From Leuconostoc pseudomesenteroides KCTC 3652 (GTDB lineage: Bacteria > Bacillota > Bacilli > Lactobacillales > Lactobacillaceae), in the NCBI RefSeq assembly GCF_014634745.1, contig NZ_BMBP01000002.1, positions 62,001 through 126,000 on the forward strand: a DNA stretch of 64,000 nucleotides, given 5' to 3'. How positions within the stretch are numbered: position 1 is the first letter of the stretch; each line of letters begins with the position of its first letter. Both the position numbers and the translations under genes were made by a program. Shown in pieces: positions 8,709 through 17,215 of this stretch. The notes under the pieces are model-generated. The model saw only the letters and a program-made list of their open reading frames with translations. It did no database searches and had not been told where the DNA came from.

Positions 8709-10043
8709 TTGGCACAAACTAACAAATTATCACGTACATTATCTGGTCGTCATATCAACATGATTGCCCTGGGCGGTACAATCGGCACTGGTCTATTTTT
8801 GGGCGCTGGTGATTCAATTCAAAAAGCTGGACCATCTATTATCTTAATCTATATGATCAGCGGTTTTTTTATTTTTTCAATGATGCGGGCACTGGGTGAA
8901 CTCTTGCTATCCGATCAAAATCAAACGGTTTTTATTGGTTTTATGAAAAAATATTTGGGTAATCGCGTGGGATTCGTTATGGGATGGACCTACTGGTTAG
9001 GTTGGACCATTATTGCCATGGCAGAATTAACAGCGATTGGCAAGTACATGCAATTTTGGTTACCACAATCACCAGCTTGGTTGTGGGAATTGATATTTCT
9101 TGTCATTTTGTATAGCATGAATATTTTCGCAGTTAAGGCTTTCGGTGAAACAGAATTTTGGTTTGCTCTGATAAAAATAATTGCCATTTTATCAATGATT
9201 GGTATTGGCATATTTATGGTTGTTTTTCATATTCATAGTGAAGTAGGCACAACTAAATTATCAACTTTATGGGTGCATGGCTTAGTAGCTAATCATGGTA
9301 ACAGCATATTGTCGGCTTTTCAGATGGCATTTTTCGCATTTTTAGGTGTTGAATTTGTTGGCATAACGGCCGCAGAGACGAAAAACCCGCTTAAAACAAT
9401 ACCAAAATCTATCAACACCATCATTATTCGAATTCTCATTTTCTACGTGGGTGCTTTACTCGCTATTATGACAATTCAACCATGGACCAATTACACTGCA
9501 AGCATGTCACCCTTTGTTCAAGTTTTTTCAGGAATAGGTATTCCTGCAGCAGCCGGAATCATTAATTTTGTCATTTTGACAGCCGCTGCTTCGTCTCTGA
9601 ATAGTGCTTTGTTCACAACTGGCCGTATGATTTTTTCTTTATCACCAAAACAAAGTTTTTTTAATCGACTGAATCAACATTTCATTCCAATGCGCGGTAT
9701 CACCGTATCAGCAATTTTAGTTGCTTCTGTCATTTTAGTTAACATGATTTTCCCAAAAGATGCTTTTGGATTAGTCACAGCCACTGCGTCAGCGACATTT
9801 ATTATTATCTATATTTTTCTTTTACTTACCCACATCAAGTACCGACACTCTCAGGATTTTTTGAATGGTGGCAAAAAATTTCTAATGCCGGGTGGCATAT
9901 TCTCAAGTTATCTCACCATATTGTTTTTGTTGTTTGTATTTTTTATTTTATTATTTTCAAAGGCAACCATGTTAACAACTTTATTGGCAGTTTGCTGGTT
10001 CCTGATACTTTTCACAATTAGTTTTGTCAAAATAAAAAAATAA
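8709..10043 (+). CDS. Amino acid permease (APC superfamily)
   Basis: A 12-helix amino acid-polyamine-organocation permease of 444 residues, probably a proton symporter. The N-terminus has the family signature IALGGTIGTGLFLGAGDSIQKAGPSI around residues 18-43, and helices recur to the C-terminus. FLGVEFVGITAAETKNP matches the AAT subfamily (AnsP/GabP/AroP-like). I choose TTG at 8709 because GGGGGA lies 7 bases upstream; an earlier in-frame TTG (8694) would precede the ribosome site. The divergent LysR regulator suggests substrate-responsive expression. The substrate is not determined. Confidence 0.88.
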   Translation: MAQTNKLSRTLSGRHINMIALGGTIGTGLFLGAGDSIQKAGPSIILIYMISGFFIFSMMRALGELLLSDQNQTVFIGFMKKYLGNRVGFVMGWTYWLGWTIIAMAELTAIGKYMQFWLPQSPAWLWELIFLVILYSMNIFAVKAFGETEFWFALIKIIAILSMIGIGIFMVVFHIHSEVGTTKLSTLWVHGLVANHGNSILSAFQMAFFAFLGVEFVGITAAETKNPLKTIPKSINTIIIRILIFYVGALLAIMTIQPWTNYTASMSPFVQVFSGIGIPAAAGIINFVILTAAASSLNSALFTTGRMIFSLSPKQSFFNRLNQHFIPMRGITVSAILVASVILVNMIFPKDAFGLVTATASATFIIIYIFLLLTHIKYRHSQDFLNGGKKFLMPGGIFSSYLTILFLLFVFFILLFSKATMLTTLLAVCWFLILFTISFVKIKK

Positions 10044-10131
10044 TTTTCAAACAGTTACAACCGTATCGTTGACGATATTCACTTATGGCGTGATTGTTGT
10101 CTCGGTTACGAACACATAATTTACCATACAC

Positions 10132-10178
10132 AAAAGGTGTTCGCCACAATTCTTTTCTTTGCGGCGAACACCTTTTTG
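10132..10178. terminator. Bidirectional terminator between permease and dehydrogenase
   Basis: AGGTGTTCGCC (10135-10145) pairs exactly with GGCGAACACCT (10163-10173), with A- and T-tracts on the outer sides, so it can end both the plus-strand permease and the convergent minus-strand dehydrogenase. Confidence 0.85.
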
Positions 10179-10182
10179 CTTC

Positions 10183-11196
10183 TTACATTTCGATTAAAAC
10201 TTTTGCTGATTGGTTACTATCCTTGGCAATCGCAAATGCTTCCCTGAAGTCGCTCGCTGGAAATATTTGCGTCACAACAGTCTGAATTGCAGGATTCTGA
10301 GACAAAATATCAAGCGCTAAATCAATCTCGTCATTAAAACGAAAACTACCTTTATAGGTTAATTCTTTCCCATTAATTGCGGAAATGTTCACCGAAATAT
10401 TTTGATCAATCATCATGCCAACCTGCATAATCGTTGCACCTAAAGCCGCTGCTTTGAAAGCAGCGCTGATGGCGGGTGCAGCGCCCGAACATTCTAAAAT
10501 TAAATCAAATTCATTATCTGGTAAATTATCTGTCGCAACATTAATCGTGTGATTCACTCCTAAAGCTTCAGCACGTTTTAACGGCGCGTTTAAAACATCA
10601 GATATGGTGACATTACTAGCACCTAATGCAACTGCGCCCCCGGCAGCTAACAAACCAATCGGACCAGCACCTGAAACCAAGACGCGTTTATCCTTCACAC
10701 CCTCCGCCAACTTGATAGCATGCAACCCAACAGCCAATGGCTCTGCCAAAGCAGCTGATTTTAATGACAAGTTATTTGGCACGATACGAATTTGATCTGG
10801 ACGAATAGCCATTTTTTCAACCATCCCGCCTTGTGTATGTGGCATATATTGCGCCGATCCTAAGTACCGCCCATTTGGCCAAATTTCAGGACGTTCTGCA
10901 AGCTGGTCCTGTTTGTCACCAAATGTCGCTGGATGAACTGTTATATTGGTCCCCGCTGGAATAGTCTTACCATCGATCGTAACTAATTCATCAAGTACCC
11001 CACTGATTTCATGTCCTGGAATCAGCGGTTCGCGAATAACTGACTGCCCCACCGAACCGTCAGCTAAATAGTGAAGATCCGAGCCACAAATGCCAATGTA
11101 TTTGGGACTAAATATGACTTCTCCCGACTTCTTTTCGGGTGTGGGTAAGTCTTTCAAATCAATAGTTTCTTTGCCAGAAATAACGATTGCTTTCAT
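10183..11196 (-). CDS. Zinc-type alcohol (polyol) dehydrogenase, MDR family
   Basis: A medium-chain NAD(P)-dependent dehydrogenase of 337 residues. It shows the catalytic zinc ligands GICGSDLHYLADG (Cys near 38) and PGHEISGVL (His/Glu near 68), then the Rossmann-type VSGAGPIGLLAAGGAVALGA near 170. Best family matches by eye are sorbitol/L-iditol or 2,3-butanediol-type dehydrogenases. The structural-zinc four-Cys lobe appears absent. The start is the ATG at 11196 with GGAG 8 bases upstream; the ORF-leading TTG is rejected. A cre box 20 bases upstream indicates carbon catabolite repression. The substrate is an inference. Confidence 0.85.
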   Translation of the reverse strand: MKAIVISGKETIDLKDLPTPEKKSGEVIFSPKYIGICGSDLHYLADGSVGQSVIREPLIPGHEISGVLDELVTIDGKTIPAGTNITVHPATFGDKQDQLAERPEIWPNGRYLGSAQYMPHTQGGMVEKMAIRPDQIRIVPNNLSLKSAALAEPLAVGLHAIKLAEGVKDKRVLVSGAGPIGLLAAGGAVALGASNVTISDVLNAPLKRAEALGVNHTINVATDNLPDNEFDLILECSGAAPAISAAFKAAALGATIMQVGMMIDQNISVNISAINGKELTYKGSFRFNDEIDLALDILSQNPAIQTVVTQIFPASDFREAFAIAKDSNQSAKVLIEM

Positions 11197-11215
11197 CAAA
11201 AATTCTCCTTTTCTA

Positions 11216-11229
11216 TGTAAGCGCTTACG
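11216..11229 (-). promoter_or_regulatory. cre site (CcpA operator) upstream of the dehydrogenase
   Basis: TGTAAGCGCTTACG fits the catabolite-responsive element consensus and lies between the probable promoter and the start codon, a position that blocks transcription when CcpA is bound. Confidence 0.75.
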
Positions 11230-11302
11230 TAATTACAAATAGAATATATACCAAGCATTAGCTATTGTCAATTAATTGAACTAGTAACCCTTTTTCTACC
11301 CC

Positions 11303-11337
11303 CAAAAACCATGACACCTGATGTTGTCATGGTTTTA
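11303..11337 (-). terminator. Terminator after the GNAT gene
   Basis: AAACCATGACA and TGTCATGGTTT form a 10-11 bp stem whose proximal arm overlaps the stop codon of the acetyltransferase gene. Confidence 0.7.
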
Positions 11338-11844
11338 CTCAAAAATCGAGAATTTTAGTATATATGCTTTTATTTTTTCCTGATGCGCACTATTAATATC
11401 ACAGCTGTCAACAATCTCGCCACCATATTTACGGTAAAATGACAAGGCATTATTTTCAGCTAATACCTCGACGTACATATCTTGGTACCCAAGTCTGCGT
11501 ACATTATTTTTTGCTACTAAAAATAATTGCTCCCCAATCCTTTGTTTTTGATACTGTTGCAGTAAATAAAGTGTTGCTAAAAAAGCACAATTTTCCTCAT
11601 GATATTCTCTAACCTCAATGGAACAAAATCCAACAATTTGATTTTCAACTTCAGCAACGTAAACCTGCTTTTCTTCGTCAGCTAACGTTTCTTGCCACCC
11701 AGTCTTTCGTGTTTCCGAATTTAAGTGATTTAAAAAATAACTCGAAAAAATATTGCTGTACGTCTCCTGCCATGATTTAATGTGCACGTTAGTTATAGGC
11801 AAAGCATCAATTATGTTTGCGCTTCTAATTGTTATATTTGACAT
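11335..11844 (-). CDS. GNAT family N-acetyltransferase
   Basis: A single-domain acetyl-CoA-dependent acetyltransferase of 169 residues. I start it at MSNITIRSANIIDALPI (11844) with AAAGGGA upstream; the longer frame adds 11 unsupported residues. The GNAT core includes the SWQETY segment after strand 1, VEVREYHEENCAFLATLYLLQQYQKQRIGEQLF, where the Q-x-x-R/G-like pyrophosphate loop is QKQRIG, and the C-terminal NALSFYRKYGGEIV. The substrate cannot be told. It may belong with the Crp-like regulator located just upstream in the same direction. Confidence 0.85.
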   Translation of the reverse strand: MSNITIRSANIIDALPITNVHIKSWQETYSNIFSSYFLNHLNSETRKTGWQETLADEEKQVYVAEVENQIVGFCSIEVREYHEENCAFLATLYLLQQYQKQRIGEQLFLVAKNNVRRLGYQDMYVEVLAENNALSFYRKYGGEIVDSCDINSAHQEKIKAYILKFSIFE

Positions 11845-11906
11845 GGCATCCCTTTCGTATGTTTTATATTGTGTCACAATTCTGCTACTAAAATGACCAT
11901 TTTGAA

Positions 11907-12581
11907 TTATTGCAACTCGGCATGATCACTTGTTGTTGGAGTAATAATGAGTGATTCTATACGTTGCATGTTTAATCTATACTTATTACGACCAATTTTA
12001 TCAATGAATCCTTCGTCTACAAGTTGGTTATAGGTGTACAAAAGATGTCGATAACTGATGCCTAAATATTCCATAACCAGTTGATGGGGTTCACTATATT
12101 CAGAGTTATAGGCATCATTCAGCATAAAAGTCGCTAATCTTTCCTTAAATGAATACGCTTTAGCAGTCAACATCAAATCAGTACGTTTGATAATTTTATT
12201 AGCCAAATAATGATTAAATTGTTGTAAAAAAGCAACATCATTAATCAAATATTTAGTTACTATTGCTTGCGGAATTGCTAAACAAACGCTGCTTCCTAAA
12301 GATGCTACCTGCTTGTAGCTAGTAGTGACTCCGACTAACTCTAACTCACCAATCCAATCATTTCTATTCAAAAATTCTAGCAGTGTGCTCTCACCGTCAT
12401 TGGATAAAAAAATGACCTTGGCTCGTCCTTGAAGTAATAATAGAAGCCTTTTTTGTGTTTGATTTTCTTCAGAACTAGTTATAATATCGCCATTCTTAAA
12501 ATAATAAATTTCACTATTTTTGTACACGTCCTTTGATAAATTTTTTAAATTGTACTGTTCAATCATGGTTGATGTAATCAT
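11907..12581 (-). CDS. Crp/Fnr-family transcriptional regulator (YeiL-like)
   Basis: A 224-residue protein with an N-terminal cyclic-nucleotide-binding-like beta-roll (about 25-115: LLLLLQGRAKVIFLSNDGESTLLEFLNRNDWIGELELVG) and a C-terminal winged helix (about 150-210: HQLVMEYLGISYRHLLYTYNQLVDEGFIDKIGRNKYRL). The ATG at 12581 has GGAGG 6 bases away. No iron-sulfur Cys cluster is evident, so oxygen sensing of the FNR kind is not supported. It is divergent from the HAD phosphatase gene. The effector is unknown. Confidence 0.85.
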   Translation of the reverse strand: MITSTMIEQYNLKNLSKDVYKNSEIYYFKNGDIITSSEENQTQKRLLLLLQGRAKVIFLSNDGESTLLEFLNRNDWIGELELVGVTTSYKQVASLGSSVCLAIPQAIVTKYLINDVAFLQQFNHYLANKIIKRTDLMLTAKAYSFKERLATFMLNDAYNSEYSEPHQLVMEYLGISYRHLLYTYNQLVDEGFIDKIGRNKYRLNMQRIESLIITPTTSDHAELQ

Positions 12582-12671
12582 AATTCACCTCCCTAATGTG
12601 CGATTTAGCATATTTGGATTATATCACATTGGTTATACTAAGAATAACATCAATCATTTAGGAGAATAATC

Positions 12672-13352
12672 ATGATTAAAAACATCATTTTTGATTTAGA
12701 TGACACCTTACTAGATTTTCAACGTGGTGAATATGAAGGTGTTCGTAGTATTTTAAAAAATGCCGGTGCCCCCGATATAGAAGAAGCCTTCAAAATATAT
12801 GGCCGAGTCAATGCTGCTGTTTGGCAGCAAATCGAATCTGGTGATGCAGCACAACCACTATTGAATCGCCGGTTTTCTGATACCCTAAATCAATTAAATA
12901 TTAAGTCCGACGGTCAACAATTGGAGCAAATATATCGTGACCATCTTAACCATAATTTTCACGTTATTCCTGGCGCCACAAATCTATTAAAACAACTCAA
13001 ATCAAATGGATTTAGACTAATTGTGGGGACAAACGGTGTTGCAAAAACACAACATGAGCGATTAGTTGGTTCAGGAATCAACAGTTATTTTGATGAAATT
13101 TTTATTTCTGAAGAAATCGGTTACCGAAAACCGGAGCCTCAATTTTTCGAAACAATCTTAGACAATAATCCTGACCGAAACATCAGCAACACTGTGATGA
13201 TTGGTGATCGCCTTTCAGCCGATATTGTTGGCGCTAATGCCGTTGGTATGAAAAGTATCTGGTACAATCCCCATCAAAATCAAACCACCAGCAAATCAGC
13301 TCCCACCTACATCGCAAATGACTATCAGGATATTTTAGACTTAATATTGTGA
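12672..13352 (+). CDS. yjjG: HAD hydrolase, YjjG-type pyrimidine nucleotidase
   Basis: A cytosolic HAD-superfamily phosphatase of 226 residues. Motif I is DLDDTLLDF (nucleophile Asp 9), a helical C1 cap follows (20-90), then motif II GTNG (~118), the motif III Lys in YRKPEPQFFE (~152) and motif IV MIGDRLSADIVGA (~176). The YjjG/YfnB group removes phosphate from non-canonical pyrimidine nucleotides (house-cleaning). Narrow substrate assignment is from the family, not the sequence. GGAG is 7 bases before the ATG. The gene stands alone before a bidirectional terminator. Confidence 0.85.
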   Translation: MIKNIIFDLDDTLLDFQRGEYEGVRSILKNAGAPDIEEAFKIYGRVNAAVWQQIESGDAAQPLLNRRFSDTLNQLNIKSDGQQLEQIYRDHLNHNFHVIPGATNLLKQLKSNGFRLIVGTNGVAKTQHERLVGSGINSYFDEIFISEEIGYRKPEPQFFETILDNNPDRNISNTVMIGDRLSADIVGANAVGMKSIWYNPHQNQTTSKSAPTYIANDYQDILDLIL

Positions 13353-13380
13353 TTGCAAGCCAAAATAGTTATCGTCTATC

Positions 13381-13432
13381 AAAAACAGCTAGTAGCGGAA
13401 CGTCTTTGCGCGTTCCACCAATAGCTGTTTTT
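13381..13432. terminator. Bidirectional terminator
   Basis: AAAAACAGCTA (13381-13391) pairs with TAGCTGTTTTT (13422-13432), with an inner GGAACG/CGTTCC pairing. It serves the HAD gene and the convergent HerA-like gene. Confidence 0.85.
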
Positions 13433-14633
13433 AAATGTCAAATGAAATATTATTTGTATTATGCTCGACACTAGCCGGTGTAATTTGAACTAACTTAACA
13501 GCAGATGAATTCGCAATTTTTAAAAAGGCTTCCCCAACTGGCAATGCCATTAACGCTAGGCGAGAATTCTGTATTGCTGGTGGCAGCGCGTCAATTTCCT
13601 CTGGACTACCTAATCGATGACAAATTAGGCTCCCAAATTGTCCGATTAGTTTTGCGGATAAATCCAGTGGACTTTGTGTACTCATCATCAAATCGACACC
13701 AACTTTGCGGCCTTCACGTAAAATTGAAAAAATGCCATTGTCCGCTGCGATTACCTTGGGCAGATACCGATGTGCTTCATCAATAAAAATGACAACCGGA
13801 AATTGCTGTGGAAAGCGCTGTCGATTAAGCATCACTTCACGCGTTAAAATATCTATTAAAGTTTGGCTAAAATGTATGTCGTTTGCGTATTCAGATAAAT
13901 CAATGATTAGGCTTTGTTCTGAAGCTTGGTGGGTTACAAACAAATTAATTAAATAGCCAACATCATAGTGAACAACATGATTATCACTGCTGTCTTCCGG
14001 CAATTCAGTCACCTTCATTGCGCGTAACGTCAGCCGTAATGTCTCCAAGTCAGACCAAACACGCTGTATCATGTCTTGATCATATTGCTGCCCAAGCAAC
14101 GTGAAATCGGCTTTATCATCATTTCTGGGGATGACAAATTCTTCAACTAACTGATCAGCAATCAGATTGAGATCGAAGTCCTTATTAGCAATGCTCAAAC
14201 GTTTGAGATTAAATTGATGACTGTCCCTTGTTCTATTAATTTTTTTATAAACTGACGGCGAGTTGAGAACATTACGTGAAATTTGCAAGCTTTCAATCGC
14301 AAGTGGTAATTTTGACAATAATTGGGGATGAGTGATATTTAACATTTTGCCAATTTCATTGGCATTCAAATGATTAATATCCAAAAAACTATCCCTTCCA
14401 AGTACAACACGTCTTGAATCTGGAATTGATTGATATTCTCCCGTTGGATCAAGAATGATTAGATTTTGGTGAAATGTCTTCATGCCCATCATAATCGCTA
14501 GTGCCGTTGTAGACTTGCCACTACCAGTTACACCAGTAATCAAAAGATGTTGCGCCAACAAACTGTCCAATCTAACCGGTTCATATTGTTGATTAACGCG
14601 ATTAAAAAATAATGTTTCAAATCTTGTTTCCAC
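13431..14633 (-). CDS. HerA-like (DUF87) AAA+ ATPase, orphan
   Basis: A 400-residue HerA/FtsK-clade hexameric ATPase. Walker A is GVTGSGKSTTA (~34-44), Walker B is VVIFIDEAHR (~283), followed by a candidate arginine finger in ILREGRKVGVDLMMSTQSPLDLS. The N-terminal beta-barrel of archaeal HerA is reduced to ~25 residues. The GTG start at 14633 has GGGGGA 6 bases upstream. In archaea HerA works with the NurA nuclease in end resection, and bacterial HerA proteins also occur in defence pairs. No nuclease or effector is adjacent here, only acetyltransferase genes. Its role is therefore open. Confidence 0.8.
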   Translation of the reverse strand: METRFETLFFNRVNQQYEPVRLDSLLAQHLLITGVTGSGKSTTALAIMMGMKTFHQNLIILDPTGEYQSIPDSRRVVLGRDSFLDINHLNANEIGKMLNITHPQLLSKLPLAIESLQISRNVLNSPSVYKKINRTRDSHQFNLKRLSIANKDFDLNLIADQLVEEFVIPRNDDKADFTLLGQQYDQDMIQRVWSDLETLRLTLRAMKVTELPEDSSDNHVVHYDVGYLINLFVTHQASEQSLIIDLSEYANDIHFSQTLIDILTREVMLNRQRFPQQFPVVIFIDEAHRYLPKVIAADNGIFSILREGRKVGVDLMMSTQSPLDLSAKLIGQFGSLICHRLGSPEEIDALPPAIQNSRLALMALPVGEAFLKIANSSAVKLVQITPASVEHNTNNISFDI

Positions 14634-14759
14634 TTGTTATCCCCCTTAGTTTAAAACAAGGTAATCGTACCACTATATGCCATAAAAAAAAACAGCAAAC
14701 GATTATTTTCAGAGATAGTGTAAAATAGATAACAGTACTAAGGAGTGGAGAATTAACCT

Positions 14760-15290
14760 ATGGCTTCTGAAATCACATTAAAAACAATTGAAACACACGA
14801 TTTGCAAGATTTTTGGCAAATCAGCTATGGTCCATCGGCTGACTTGAAATGGATGAGCCTAAACGGTCCGTACTTCCACGATCCAGTCCTGAATTGGGAA
14901 GATTTTTATCAGCGCTTTTATCCGGCCAACATTAATAACCCGATGGTAAAACTGATTATTTATAACGGTGAAATTGTTGGATTGGTTTCAGCGTATTGGG
15001 ATGATGGTAAACTAAAACAGTGGTTAGAAGTTGGTATTGTGATTTATGACGCCAATAAATGGGGGTTGGGCATTGGTGGCGTTGCTTTAAAGCAGTGGCT
15101 TAATGAAATGTTTACGCTTTTTGATTACTTACCACATATTGGTTTCACAACATGGTCTGGTAACATCGGTATGCAAAAATTGGGTGATAAAGTGGGCATG
15201 ACAAAAGAAGGTGTGATTAGAAAAGTAAGGTATTGGCATAATCAGTATTATGATTCAGTTAAGTACGGTATTTTGAGAAACGAACTATAG
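14760..15290 (+). CDS. GNAT family N-acetyltransferase (RimJ/RimL-like)
   Basis: A 176-residue acetyltransferase. The GNAT core runs from ITLKTIETHD through WLEVGIVIYDANKWGLGIGGVALKQWLNEMF, where the W-G-x-G-x-G pattern is the acetyl-CoA pyrophosphate loop, to the C-terminal GMQKLGDKVGMTKEGVIRK. Members act on protein N-termini or small amines; the substrate is not readable. AAGGAG lies 13 bases from the ATG, a rather long spacing. It is the first of two adjacent plus-strand GNAT genes. Confidence 0.85.
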   Translation: MASEITLKTIETHDLQDFWQISYGPSADLKWMSLNGPYFHDPVLNWEDFYQRFYPANINNPMVKLIIYNGEIVGLVSAYWDDGKLKQWLEVGIVIYDANKWGLGIGGVALKQWLNEMFTLFDYLPHIGFTTWSGNIGMQKLGDKVGMTKEGVIRKVRYWHNQYYDSVKYGILRNEL

Positions 15291-15397
15291 AGAGTGTCCG
15301 TCACCTCTTATTTTCAAGTTTACAAGCAACTTTTATTAGTTTATAATGTCATCTATTATGTATTTCAAATAAAATTTTAATTTAAGGAGATTTATTT

Positions 15398-15967
15398 GTG
15401 TTCAGCTTTAAATATGACGATGATGTTAGTCTATCATTGCCCTTACCAGATCAGGATTCAGAAGCATTGTACGCGCTAGTCGAAGACAGCCGTACTACCC
15501 TGTCCCAATGGTTGCCGTGGGCTGATCAGCTCCGCTCTGCAGATGATGAAAAACAGTTTCTAAAAACAACGCTAACGCACTTCGGTACGGGGGATTCTTT
15601 AAATTGTGTGATCCGTTATCGTAATCAGCCAGTTGGTATGGTCAGCTTTAATCGAATTGATAAAGCACATCAACATTCAGAAATCGGCTATTGGCTAGGC
15701 AATCAATGGCACCACAAAAACATCATGCATCGTGCCGTCACGGCTTTACTAACAATTGGCTTCACAGAATACAACCTACGCAAGATCATTATAAATGTCG
15801 ACGTTAATAATGACGCTAGTAATCACGTTGCTCAAAAATTAAACTGTCATTTGGATGGTACTAAACGTGACGACATCTTATACAACAATGGTAAATTTGC
15901 AGATATGAACGAATGGTCATTATTACGTTCAGAGTGGGAAAAACACGATAAAAAAAGCAAAGAATAA
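15398..15967 (+). CDS. GNAT acetyltransferase, RimL-type
   Basis: A 189-residue RimJ/RimL-like acetyltransferase. It begins at GTG 15398 with AAGGAG 7 bases upstream. Typical features are the LPWADQLRSADDEKQFL stretch, SEIGYWLGNQWHHKNIMHRAVTALLTIGFTEYNLRKIIINVDVNNDASNHVAQKLNC and the closing DMNEWSLLRSEW. This pattern is found in ribosomal-protein-serine acetyltransferases and in many paralogues of unknown target. It is followed directly by a bidirectional terminator. Confidence 0.87.
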   Translation: MFSFKYDDDVSLSLPLPDQDSEALYALVEDSRTTLSQWLPWADQLRSADDEKQFLKTTLTHFGTGDSLNCVIRYRNQPVGMVSFNRIDKAHQHSEIGYWLGNQWHHKNIMHRAVTALLTIGFTEYNLRKIIINVDVNNDASNHVAQKLNCHLDGTKRDDILYNNGKFADMNEWSLLRSEWEKHDKKSKE

Positions 15968-15988
15968 TTTCATTCTTTGCTTTTTTTC
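15951..15988. terminator. Bidirectional terminator
   Basis: GCAAAGAAT and ATTCTTTGC (15957-15980) form a perfect stem flanked by A and T tracts, between two convergent acetyltransferase genes. Confidence 0.85.
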
Positions 15989-15992
15989 GTGT

Positions 15993-16487
15993 TTAAATCA
16001 TATACTGCATATCAAAGTCTATTACGCCAAGATATTGATTTGTCGTTGGGTTCCCTACGTCTTTAAACCCCTGTTTTAAATAGAATTTATGCGCTGAGGC
16101 ACGCGCTGATAAGCTGACTTGTTGATAGCCTTGCTTTTTGAAATCATCAAGTGCCCAGCGAAACAATCGTGATCCGAGTCCCTGCTGTTGATATGACATA
16201 TCGACAGCAAAAGATACTAAACGCACGGTAGCGGTATTTTTTTGGTAAGTTGAAAATGTTGCCACCAACACATCAGCGACCGTAATGCCATAAAACTGAT
16301 TATTTTGCTCAATCACTATTTCTTCAGGTGTAATTAATTTGCCGAGAGGCCCCCTTAAAACAGCATTTCTCAAATCAATATTTTGTTGATAAAGTTGCTT
16401 ATTTGCAGTTGTAAATTTTTGAAAAAATGGTTGGTTAGTCACAGTATTAGTGCCCCGTTTCATCATTTGATGCCACCATTTTATCAT
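15993..16487 (-). CDS. GNAT family N-acetyltransferase
   Basis: About 164 residues. The core is VRLVSFAVDMSYQQQGLGSRLFRWALDDFKKQGYQQVSLSARASAHKFYLKQGF, with Q-Q-Q-G-L-G-S as the CoA loop (QxxGxG/A), close to the ElaA/PhnO-type GNATs. Two starts are possible: ATG 16487, or TTG 16493, which overlaps the upstream TGA. I prefer the ATG. It is co-transcribed with the maltose acetyltransferase-like gene, whose stop is only 2 bases away, so coupling is likely. The substrate is unknown. Confidence 0.82.
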   Translation of the reverse strand: MIKWWHQMMKRGTNTVTNQPFFQKFTTANKQLYQQNIDLRNAVLRGPLGKLITPEEIVIEQNNQFYGITVADVLVATFSTYQKNTATVRLVSFAVDMSYQQQGLGSRLFRWALDDFKKQGYQQVSLSARASAHKFYLKQGFKDVGNPTTNQYLGVIDFDMQYMI

Positions 16488-16489
16488 AC

Positions 16490-17146
16490 TCAACGATAAA
16501 AATAGTCACCACGATTTAATTTATCAAGAAACTCTTCAGGCGTTTTGTGTTTTTTGTAATAATAGGTTTTATCATTTTCATTAATCTCACGCGCAACCTT
16601 AGCAGGATTGCCAAAAGCGACTACATTGGCAGGAATATCTTTTGTGATGACACTGCCCGCGCCAATAACTGAATTTTCACCAATTGTGACGCCTGGTGTA
16701 ATTGTGACATTAGCACCAATCCAGACATTGTCACCAATTGTAACTGGAAATGCATACTCGGCGCCTTCCTTAGTCCTTAAATCTGGATCAATGCTATGAC
16801 CACCAGTATAAATGCCTGTGTAAGGTCCAATTAAAACATTGTCTCCAATGTGAATTGGTGCAGCATCAGCCAACGTCAAATTATTATTACCAAAGAAATT
16901 GTCACCAACGTGAATATTGAAACCATAATCAACTTGTAGCGGAATTTCGATAAAAATATTTTTACCCGTCTCACCTAATAAACTTTCTAAAATATCTTGA
17001 CGTTTCTTTAAGTCACGATGTCTGAGCTGATTATATTCAAAAATTTTATCTCTTGCACGCATATTCAGTTCAAACAAAGCTTCATCTTGATGATATAAAT
17101 CGCCTCTAATCATTCGTTGATATTGAATATCATCTTTTTCATTCAT
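16490..17146 (-). CDS. Sugar O-acetyltransferase, maltose/galactoside type (left-handed beta-helix)
   Basis: Transfers acetyl from acetyl-CoA to a sugar hydroxyl. The 218 residues contain the N-terminal Mac domain (about 5-60, starting YQRMIRGDLYHQDEALFELNMRA) and hexapeptide repeats that build the beta-helix (IHVGDNFFGNNNLTLADAAPIHIGDNVLIGPYTGIYTGGHSIDP), with the catalytic His in GGHSIDP and the closing GAGSVITKDIPANVVAFGNPAKVAREI. This is the Maa/LacA family. The ~30-residue C-terminal extension is longer than usual. It heads a two-gene unit with a GNAT. Confidence 0.9.
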   Translation of the reverse strand: MNEKDDIQYQRMIRGDLYHQDEALFELNMRARDKIFEYNQLRHRDLKKRQDILESLLGETGKNIFIEIPLQVDYGFNIHVGDNFFGNNNLTLADAAPIHIGDNVLIGPYTGIYTGGHSIDPDLRTKEGAEYAFPVTIGDNVWIGANVTITPGVTIGENSVIGAGSVITKDIPANVVAFGNPAKVAREINENDKTYYYKKHKTPEEFLDKLNRGDYFYR

Positions 17147-17215
17147 AAATTAATCGCCTTTCATCACGTCTGCTTATTGCCTTGTCGTTTCATTTCTTCA
17201 CTGAACGATTTGAAC

